A stretch of DNA of 64,000 nt from Xestospongia bergquistia (taxonomy: Eukaryota > Porifera > Demospongiae > Haplosclerida > Petrosiidae), in assembly GCA_963965975.1 (NCBI GenBank), contig OZ014413.1:3730001-3794000 (forward strand), in the 5' to 3' direction. The notes under the pieces were generated by a model. That model did no database searches. It saw only the letters and a list, made by a program, of their open reading frames with translations, and had not been told where the DNA came from. Below, in pieces: positions 49,270 through 58,939 of this stretch (positions are counted from its first letter, which is position 1; each line of letters begins with the position of its first letter). The translations under genes and the position numbers were made by a program.

Positions 49270-50103
49270 GGTAAAAATATCTGAAATTTTTTTCAGCTTT
49301 TTTTGATGCAATCATGTAAAGATACTTGTTCTAATAATTGATCATGCTTCAAATTTTTTAAACCCTAGTACTTTGCAGAAATGTAGTTTGATTCCTTAAT
49401 ATCTGCAATGCTTTGGAGACGTCAAATAATAATATTAAAGAACCTATTGTTATTAAAGCATGGTCTGCATTGAGATGAAGGCATATAAGACTACAAACAA
49501 TAATAATAATAATAATAATAATAATAGTAATAATAATTAATACATTTATTTAACTATTTTAATCCCACGAAAGTCACTTATCAATAACCTGACACTAAGT
49601 GTATTCATTACCTTTAATTAATTAAAATCGATTATTCATTATCAAGATGGCGACTTTTGCACTGTTAGATACTGTTGTTGTGGTTTTTGTTTCTATGGAT
49701 AATGTAACAACCTGCTGACAAGTTCAAGAACGAAAATTATGAATTTTTAGTACTTTTACGGATGCATTTTTTTGTACAATTTGTATAACATATAATAATA
49801 ATAGTGATTAAAGTAAACAAGGTTTATAGCTTTATTAAAATGTCAAATATTATTGTAGAAATAAATCCATCCGTATAATTGTAGTAATTGACTTCATCTT
49901 TAATTTTCAAAAGTTTCAGCCCTCTAGATTCTTTAATATTATTATTTGACGTCTCCAAAGCATTGCAGATATTAAGGAATCAAACTACATTTCTGCAAAG
50001 TACTAGGGTTTAAAAAATTTTTTAAAGCATGATCAATTATCACAACAAGTATCTTCACATGATTGGATAAAAAAAAGCTGAAAAAATTTCAGATATTTTT
50101 ACC
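49270..50103. mobile_element. TTAA-flanked element with ~174-bp terminal inverted repeats
   Basis: Starts GGTAAAAATATCTGAAA and ends with its reverse complement. Arms 49270-49442 and 49929-50103 are near-identical. TTAA flanks both sides (49266-49269 and 50104-50107), while the paralogous 3' flank at 45955-45990 has a single uninterrupted TTTAA. The interior holds an AAT microsatellite (about 49500-49545) and no ORF. TTAA targeting is typical of piggyBac and Kolobok, and GG-type ends favour Kolobok. It is non-autonomous. Confidence 0.9.
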
Positions 50104-50107
50104 TTAA

Positions 50108-53100
50108 CTGCATAACTTAATTATCTACTTGCTTTATTATATACAATTTCAGTATTATTTTGAGTTTTTTTTTTAATTCAAAGTAGTATAATTAGATTGA
50201 ATCACTTGAAAATAATCAAAGGTAATGAGTACATACATTTAATATAATTTATTATACTAGTTCAAAGCAGTTCAACACCTTTGAAATCATAAGTAATGCT
50301 TTCACACATTTGTTATAGTTATTTTACTACTTCGAACAGTTATAATAACTATATTAAATGCATGTAAACATTATATATGATTCATTTTAAATAGTTCGAA
50401 AGAATCAAACAGCTTCCAACCACTTAATATAAATCATAAGGAATGTGTACATACATTTAATATAGCTTTTGTAATTGCTAAAAGTGTAATGTGTACATCC
50501 ATTTAATATAGTTATTGTAATTATTCAAAGTAGTTCGACAATTTCGAACAATTTAAGTTTAATATTAAATGGTTCGAAAGTTTTGAACTACTACGAACAA
50601 TTATATTAAAAGTATGTATCTACATTACAATATATCACACTTACTAGCTATTATGTTGTAAAGGTCATGTTCAGATCAAAAGTAATGACACAAATCATCA
50701 ATGTGGTAATAAATAACAATTAAGTGAACAAAATGACAAAATTGCATTCAATTAACTTAGTATTTACATTACAATATATCACACTTACCGGCTATTATAT
50801 TGTAAAGGTCACATTCACACATTTAATATAGTTATTTTAGTACTTTGAACTCGTATAAAAACTATATTAAATGTATGTACTCATTACTTGTGATTATTTT
50901 GAAGTTGATTACGATAACTATATTAAATGTATTACTATAACTATAACTGCATTTAATACAGTTATTGTAATTGTTTGAAGTTGTTCGACACTTATCGAAC
51001 CAGTTAATATTAATCACAAGTGATGTGTACAGGTAGTTATTGTAATCGTTCGAAGTTCTTCAACACTATCAAACCACTTAAACAAGTTATGTTTACATAC
51101 ATTTAATATGTGACCTGATTTGCAAAAAGGGATCACTTCTGTCAAAACATTGGGACCTGATTTGTGATAAAAAAACAGTTGTTAAAAAATACTAAAACAG
51201 TTTTACATACATATAGAATAGTTATGCATATATAACAACTGTATGTATACAAATTAAACTGTTTTTTTGAGATGTTTGAACAGTTGATTTTTCACAAATC
51301 AAGTCACAAATGTTTTGACAGAAGTAGTCCCTTTTCACAAATCAGGTCACATATAGTTATTGTAATTGTTCGAAGCAGTTTGACACTTTCGAACTGCTTA
51401 ATATTAATTTAAGTGTTATGTGTACATACAATTGATATAGTACTTGTGATTATTTTGAAGTTGTTCGAATGTGTGAAACAGCTTCGAACTCGTATAAAAA
51501 CTATATTAAATACATTCACTACTTGTGATTGTTTTGTAGTTGTTGATCTGCTTCAAACTCATATAATAACTATATTAAATGTACGTACTCACTACTTGTG
51601 ATTATTTTGAATTGTTTGAATGCATCAAACTGCTTCCAACTAGTAAAAGAAGTGTATTCAATGTAGGAAAAAAAAATTTAATGTATGTACACATTACAAT
51701 AACTATATTAAATCCATGTACACATTACATGTGATTCATTTTAAAAGTGTCGAAATACTTCGAACAATTACAATAACTATATTAGCAACTATGTTAAGTT
51801 GTTTACTTATTCCTTATTACCGTATATTGGGTAATTTTCGTTGTTAAAAAAAAAATTCATACGCAGGCCACATGTACAAAAATATTTTAATTGAAAATTT
51901 TTTAACAATGGGCGTTACTATTACACGAATGCCACGTGCATGAAAATATTTTAATGTGAAGGTTTATCATACGGAAATTAACTGGCAATGAAAATTACCT
52001 GATATACAGGACTGATTTAAGACTGTTTCAGGGAGAGGAGGAGGGAAATAGTTTTTGTAATTGTTCGAAGTTTTGTTCCACTCTTTCGAACCACTTAATA
52101 TTAATCACAAGTGATGTGTACATGCATTTAACATATATAGTTATTGTATTTGTTCAACACTATCGAACCACTTAAACAAGTTATGTTTACATACATTTAA
52201 TATAGTTATTGTAATTGTTCAAAGCAGTTCGAGACTTTTGAACCACTTAATATTAATCAAGAGTTATGTGTATTGATATAGTACTTATGATTATTTCGAA
52301 GTTTTTTGAATGTGTCGTATTGCTTCGAACTCATATAATAAAGTATGTACTCACTACTTGTGATTATTTGAACTTGATCGAATGCATCGAACTGCCTCCA
52401 ACTAGTAATAGAACTATATTAAATGAATGTACACATTACTTGTGATTATTTTAAAGTTGTTCGAATGTGTCGAACTCGTATAATAACTATATTAAATGTA
52501 TGTACTCATTACTTGTGATTATTTCAAAGTTGTTTGAATGTGTCAAACAGCTTCGAAATCGTATAAAAACTATATTAAATGTATGTACTCACTACTTGTG
52601 TTCAGTATTAAGTGGTTCGATAGTGTTGAACTACTTCGAACAATTGCAATAACTATATTTAATGTATGTACACATTACAATAAGTACATGTACACATCAC
52701 TTGTGATTAATATTAAGTGGTTCGAAAGTGTCGAACAACTTCAAACAATTATAATAACTATATTAAATGCATGTAAACATTACATGCGATTCATTTTAAA
52801 TAGTTTGAAAGAGTCTAACAACTTTGACAATTACCAATTGATGTGTACATACATTTAGCATAGTTATCGTAATTGTTCAGAGTTATTTGCACTTTCGAAG
52901 TGCAAACAACTCTGTTAAGTGTAATGCGTACATACATTTAATATAATTGTTTGTAGTAGTTCGACACTTTCGAACCATTTAATATTAAATTTAAATTGTT
53001 CGAAATTGTCAAAGTACTTTGAACAATTACAATAACTGTATTAAATGCATTGTACACAACACACTTTTAGCAATTACAAAAGCTACATTAAATGTATGTA

Positions 53101-53690
53101 CACATTCCTTATGATTAATATTAAGTGGTTGGAAAGTGTCGAACTACTTCAAACAATTAGAATAAATGTACTTACACATCAACAATAACCATATTAAATC
53201 ATGTACTCTTTACATGAGATTCATTTCAAGTGGTTTGAAAGTGTCAAAATACTATAAAAAACTACAATTGCCATATTAAATGCATGTACACATGACCATT
53301 GATTAATGTTAATTGGTTCAAAAGTGTTGAACTGCTAGTAACAATTACAATAGCTATTTCAAATGCACGTACACATCACTTGTGATTATTATTAAGTGGT
53401 TCGATAGTGTCGAATTACTTTGAACAATTAGAATAACCATATTAAAGTATGTACTCATTACATGAGATTAAGTTCGAAAGTGTCAAACTACTTCGAAAAA
53501 ATACAATAACTATATTAAATGCACGTACACATTAAATGTGATTCATTTTAAATGGTTCGAAAGTGTCAAACTACTTCAAACAATTACAGTAACCATATTA
53601 AAAGTATGTACACAATACTTGTGATAAATATTAAGTGGTTCGAAAGTGTTGAATTACTTCGAACAATAAGAATAACTATATTTAATGTAA
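50108..53690. repeat. ~83-bp satellite field, right part
   Basis: Conserved 3' flank of the nuclease-like gene (50108-50240) followed by satellite units in alternating orientation up to 53690. It contains the 243-bp TA-flanked MITE (51109-51351) and the inverted 0.39-kb block (51780-52060). Small ORFs such as 52538-52858 are repeat-derived. Confidence 0.85.
51109..51351. mobile_element. Mariner-like MITE with TA target duplication
   Basis: Ends TGTGACCTGATTTG and CAAATCAGGTCACA, with extended inverted similarity (ACTTCTGTCAAAACATT and its complement). Flanked by TA on both sides. Removing the element and one TA restores the exact satellite sequence TTTAATATAGTTATT. It has no coding capacity. 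The TA target suggests mobilisation by a Tc1/mariner-type transposase. Confidence 0.88.
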
Positions 53691-54491
53691 CAACATAAAC
53701 AATGCAGTGTGCATAACCCTTACTGAGTTGTCTCATAGATAAACGAAAGGGAGGGATTGGAAACGGATGTCATACAGGGAAGTATCCATGTTTCTCTACA
53801 GGAAAACCGACCTGCTCATCATACACACTATGGTATGGCAGCAGAATAAAAAGTAAAAACACTATTTCATCTACTTTAGCTAAGGAAGAGTATTTAATTG
53901 ACACCACTAGAGCAAAAGCAATCCAGTCATTGGGTAGGGAACTTTAAAGCAGGATTGAAAATGGTGACAATGCGGCGACATTCTCTAGGTTTGGTGAGGA
54001 CTTGATATTACTGCTAAAATCACTTTTTGACAATGTGAAGTCGAAAAATTGTTTTTAATTCAAAAAAAAGAGAACAGTTGTTGACTTTTTATCATCAGAA
54101 AGCTATAGATGCAATGCCAGCAATGTGGCAGGAATTATACACTAATTTGACTATTCCTGAGCCAGATCCACTCTTTGATCAAGCAGTAAATCTTGTTCTA
54201 TTTGAAGATTTACTAAAAGGATACTTCAAGGTTGATGTTCATGCTACACCACATCAACACATCCTTTCAACTGATTGTCAACAATTATCAAAAGATGAAT
54301 TAAATGCATTACGTTATGCCTGTGGGTATGTTGCTTATAAGCTATTGAAGAAGTATGAAAAGGAACATGATGATAGTGGAAAGTTTGCACAATATGAGAT
54401 GTGTTTGGGGAACATGGCTGTGTTTAGTGATACATCTGATTTTACAAAATATACTACTGAATGGTTAGAGAAAGTAAATAGAGGAGGATTG

Positions 54492-54660
54492 TGTAATAAA
54501 CTCTATTGACTATGTACTTTGGACTATTGTAGTAATTGTGTATGTTGGACTTGTACTTGTAAGTATTCATTGGATATTTAAGTAATTGTATAGTTGTCCT
54601 TAATTCAGTTCCATGCTAGTATTGAGTTGTTTTCATTTGTGATTAATCAGAGGTATAACA
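54492..54660 (+). repeat. Gypsy-2 5' LTR
   Basis: 169 bp, TGTAATAAACTCTATTG...GAGGTATAACA, with canonical TG...CA ends. Confidence 0.93.
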
Positions 54661-54679
54661 ATTGGCAACAAGGGTGTGA

Positions 54680-55450
54680 TGGCAGGTGTTCTGGGAAGAC
54701 TACGAGAATTTGATGCTATGTTGGAGCAGTGGGACCAGTATGTGGAAAGACTGCGTCATTTTTTGGACACCAACGGAATCAGTGATATAGACAGAAAGCA
54801 TTCTGTACTTTTATCAGCAATTGGACCAGGACCTTACAAGCTCTAGACGAGTTTAATAAGCCCTCTGACCCTGGAGAGAAGAGTTATGAAGAGCTAGTGA
54901 TGCTCTTAACCGAACACTATAATCCGGCACCATCAGAGATTGTGGAACAATACAGGTTCCACACGAGGATTAGGCACAAAGAGGAAGCTGTGAGCACATT
55001 TGTGGCTGAACTGCATTCTCTAGCTTGGTATTGCAAATTTGGTGCATCATTGAATGACTTATTGAAAGATTGAATAGTATGTGGCATTAATGACGAAAAC
55101 ATTCAACGATGACTGTTGGCAGAGAAGACACTCACCTTGGAGTCAGCATTGGATATTGCTGTGGGCAAGGAAAGTGCAAGAGAGAACATTGACAGAGCTA
55201 CAAACCCCTGTACGAAAACCGACAGAGGTATACAAAGTATACAAAGTTACTACCACGAACTGTTACCGTTGCGGAAATAGCGGCCCTACTCCAGATCGTT
55301 GCAGATTTCCACACGTGAAGTGCCCGACCTTGTGGTAAGACTTGCCACATCCAGAGGGTGTGTAAAGTGGTCCCCCATGGTCTGATAGACTCCCTGCAGG
55401 GCAAGAGAAATCTACTTCAAAGAGCAGACGAAACCACAGGACACGACCTG
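54680..55450 (+). pseudogene. Gypsy-2 gag with zinc knuckles
   Basis: Starts MAGVLGRLREFDAMLEQWDQ. Capsid-like part: SYEELVMLLTEHYNPAPSEI, then YRFHTRIRHKEEAVSTFVAE. Two CCHC-like knuckles follow in shifted frames near 55259-55365 (CYRCGNSGPTPDRCRF and CGKTCHIQRVC). Stops at about 54845, 55071 and 55107, and several frameshifts, disrupt it. It would package the element RNA. Confidence 0.82.
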
Positions 55451-55458
55451 TCAGACAG

Positions 55459-55827
55459 TTGACACAGTTGCAAGAACAGGAGGGACTTGACCTTGAAGAA
55501 TTTATAAAACATCTAGGCAAGAGTGAGGATGCCATAGAACTGGATGTATACATTGAGAAGAAGTTAGTGAATATGGAGCTGGATACTGGAGTATCAGTGT
55601 CATTGATCTCAGAGGCCACATCGTCTAGATTATATTCCAAGAAGAAATTGCAAAAGTCGACAACAATTCTCAGGACTTATACAGAAGAGAAGATACAGTC
55701 ATTGGGTAGCTGTAGTGTGGAAGTTAAATCTAAGGAAGAGGACGCTATTCCACCATTATTAGTCATCAAAGGAAACGGCCCAAACTTGTTTGGCTATAAC
55801 TGGCTTCAATATATGCAGATCGATTGA
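55459..55827 (+). pseudogene. Gypsy-2 aspartic protease region
   Basis: Retroviral-type aspartic protease of pol. The catalytic triad DTG is at 55582-55590 in MELDTGVSVSLIS; the usual Ala or Ser after DTG is Val here. The C-terminal part reads LLVIKGNGPNLFGYNWLQ, then a stop at 55825-55827, where the RT frame begins with a one-base overlap. Confidence 0.82.
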
Positions 55828-56531
55828 AACATCAGAATGTTTTTGCAAAAGACCTGGGACATCTCAGAGGATATAATGCAAAAATACGTGTTGAGCAAGA
55901 GGCTGTACCAAAATTGATGAATGCTCTCCCAGTTGCATATGCTATGAAAGAAAAGATTGAAAAAGAACTGGACAGATTGATGTCATTGGGTATTTTACAA
56001 CCAATACAGTTTTCAGAATGGGCATAACCCATTGTACCAGTTTTGAAGTCAGATGGTAGTATCAGAATTTGTGGTGATTTCAAGGTCACATTAAATTCAG
56101 TGTCAAAGTTAGACCATCATCCGATTCCAAGAATTGAGGATTTCTTTGCCACAATCAGTGGAGGCAAGCTGTTTTCGAAGTTGGACATGAGGCAAGCATA
56201 TCAGCAATTGGAACTTGATGAAGTCTCCAAGCAGTATACGATGATTAACACACACAAGGGGTTATTCCGATATAGGAGACTGCCATTTGGTATTGCATCA
56301 GCCCCGGCCATTTTTCAAAGAGTTATGGAAAGTCTACTTCAGAATATTCCGGGAGTGATTGTATATATAGATGGTGTTCTTATTACTAGAAAGAATGATG
56401 AGAAACATTTGAAATCACTAGAGACAGTATTGAAGCAAATCGAGGATGCGGGGATGTTGTTGAAAAGAGAAAAATGTGTATTCATGGCAAAGTCTGTGTC
56501 ATATCTCGGACATAATATCTCACCCAGTTAA
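55828..56531 (+). pseudogene. Gypsy-2 reverse transcriptase with YIDG in place of YIDD
   Basis: RT domain: NVFAKDLGHLRGYNAKIRVE, ELDRLMSLGILQPIQFSEWA followed by a stop (56026-56028), ICGDFKVTLNSVSKLDHHPI, FSKLDMRQAYQQLELDEV and RLPFGIASAPAIFQRVME. The catalytic box reads YIDG (56364-56375): the second Asp is lost by a GAT to GGT change, so this copy would be inactive even without stops. The frame ends at 56531, with sequence missing before the RNase H part. Confidence 0.9.
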
Positions 56532-58235
56532 AAGCTTATCTGGGCCTTTTGACATGTTATGGTAGATTCTTACCTAATATCTCAAAACATCTCTTTTCTC
56601 TCTAGAGGTTGCTCCGGAAGAATACGCAATGGAGATGGTCAGAAGAAGAAGAGTCAGCTTTTCAAGAATCAAAGAAACTCCTTACATAATCAAATTTACT
56701 GGTTCATTTTGATCCATCTCTTCCATTAATTTTGTCATGTGACACCTCTATGTATGGGATTGGTGCAGTTCTTGCTCATTGTATGACAGATGGTTCAGAG
56801 AAACCAATAGGTTATGTTTCACAGACCTTGACAGAATCTGAAAAACACTATTCACAACTTGATAAAGAGGTTTGGCCTGCATTTTTGCAGTAAAAAAGTT
56901 TCATTCATACCTATTTGGACACAAGTTCTTAATGTACACTGATAATTTGTCTCTGAAGTCCTTGTTTAATGAGAAGCAGCCAGTTCCAATACAAGCAACT
57001 GGTAGAATACAACAATGGGCGTTGATCCTGGTAACTATGAATATATGATGGCCTTTCGGCCTACTCATAAGCATAACAATGCAGATGCATTGAGTCAACT
57101 TCCTACTGAGAATGTAGAGGTAGAAGAACCAGTACCAACCAAATTGGTGAAGTTAATGGAAGCCATGGACACAATGCCAATCATGGCAGAAACTGAAAAA
57201 GAGTGGACACAGAAAGATCCTTTATTAGCCAGAGTATACAGGTATGTTCAGTTTGGATGGCCAGAACATTGTTCAGTAGACTTGAAATCATTCAGTAACC
57301 ATAAATTGGAGGTGTCGACATTAAATGGATGCATTATTTATGGTTCTAGAGTTCTGATCCCATCTCAAAGTAGACAACAAATGTTACCAGAGTTACATCA
57401 GGGACACCCAGGAGTGAATCGAAATGAAGAGTTTGGCAAGAATGTATTTTTGGTGGCCTGGTTTGACAAAGAATATTGAGAAGTTGGTCAAAGAATGTGC
57501 AAAGTGTCAGGAAAACCAATCAAATCCTGCAATGGCACCATTAGAACCATGGACATGGCCAACTAGACCCCGGGCCAGAGTGCATGTGGATTATTCTGGT
57601 CCCTTCATGAATTCTATGTTTTTAATAGTGACAGATGCACACTCCAAGTGGGTAGAGATCATGAAAAGGTCATCTACAACCTCTACAGCAACTATTCAAA
57701 TGTTACGAACAATGTTTGCTCATTGCCTCGTACTCTAGTATCAGATAATGGGACATGTTTTACAAGTCTGGAATTTGAAGATTTTTTGAAAGCTAATAGT
57801 ATTCAACACATCAAAACAGCTCCTTATCATCTGCAGTCTTATGGACTGGCAGAGTGAATGGTACAAACATTCAAGATAGGGATGAAAAAGATAGCAAGTG
57901 GTACAATAGATACAAAATTAGCTCAATTTTTATTTTCTTATAGAATAACTCCAAATAGTACTACAGGTCAATCTCCGGCAGAGCAAATGTTCGAACGACA
58001 GTTAAGCACTAGATTTGATTTACTACATTCTAATGTGCAGGAGAAAGTTCTCAAGAAACAAGACAAACAAAAGAACTATTTTGATAGATCTGCTAAAGAG
58101 CGAAAATTCTCAAGAGGAGATGATGTGTACATTCAGAATTTCTCACTGGGCAGTAAAGTTAAATTGATACCTGGAGTCATAGTGAAACAGATTGGTAGAG
58201 TTGTTTTTGAGTTTGATTGCAAAACTCAACCGTGA
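56532..58235 (+). pseudogene. Gypsy-2 RNase H and integrase
   Basis: RNase H-like part in shifting frames (SMYGIGAVLAHCMTDGSEKP, LTESEKHYSQLDKEV). Then PTHKHNNADALSQLP (57057 on), an integrase zinc-binding remnant (LPELHQGHPGVNR, then CAKCQENQSNP), the core (VHVDYSGPFMNSMFLIVTDA, then LVSDNGTCFTSLEFEDFLKA, then APYHLQSYGLAE and a stop), and a C-terminal domain (KNYFDRSAKERKFSRGDDVY) ending at 58235. Frame changes occur near 56890, 57010, 57470 and 57730. Confidence 0.88.
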
Positions 58236-58446
58236 TCGTTAAACGACATAAAAATCAAATTTGAGTTTGTATGTCAGATAATATTCCAGAATTAGAAATG
58301 ACTCTTCAGTCCAATCCACATTTGAGTCTTCTGATTCAAGACAAGGGTCTGAACCTCGAGTCATTACAGGTCCTCCTTATCCCTCAAGAGTGAGGAGACC
58401 CCTCAACGTTTTGCTGATGAGTTCTTTGATTAAGAAGGGGAGAAAC

Positions 58447-58614
58447 TGTAATAAACTGTATTGATTATGTACTTTGGACTATTGTATTAATTGTGCATGT
58501 TGGACTTGTACTTGTAAGTATTCATCGGATATTAAGCAATTGTATAGTTGTCCTTAATTCAGTTCCGTGCTAGTATTGAGTTGTTTTCATTTGTGTTTAA
58601 TCAGAGATATAACA
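58447..58614 (+). repeat. Gypsy-2 3' LTR
   Basis: 168 bp, TGTAATAAACTGTATTG...GAGATATAACA, followed by the second GATTG. A 58236-58446 spacer between the pol end and this LTR shows no further domain. Confidence 0.93.
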
Positions 58615-58939
58615 GATTGTTTCCCCTTAATGATACATCCTTTATTTCTTTTGTTGCCATTGAAGATGTCGTCTGTCGGACATTACCAAAGCACTACATT
58701 GAAAACCAAAGACAAGGTATTAAGGAAAGGTGTGTTAGATTCCATCACTAGTGATGATGATGTCTATTATTATTGGTCATTTGTATCACAAGACATTGAT
58801 GATGAAGATGCATCTCAGGAACTTCTCTATGAAATCGCAAGTCTTTGGGTTACTATTCGAGGCTTTTCACTTGCTTCAACATGGTTAGAACAATACAAAT
58901 GTGCCACAAAATCAACTGTTGCAGTAGTCTCTTCTGATG

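Larger units (their letters stand above)
54487..58619 (+). mobile_element. Gypsy-2: Ty3/Gypsy LTR retrotransposon, decayed
   Basis: LTRs 54492-54660 and 58447-58614, target duplication GATTG (54487-54491 and 58615-58619), primer site ATTGGCAACAAGGGTG after the 5' LTR and a purine-rich GAAGGGGAGAAAC before the 3' LTR. Domain order is gag with zinc knuckles, protease, RT, RNase H, integrase. The LTRs differ at about 9 substitutions plus one indel in 168 bp (about 5%), so the insertion is moderately old. Frameshifts and stops interrupt every domain. The layout resembles the Mag/C clade. Confidence 0.94.
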
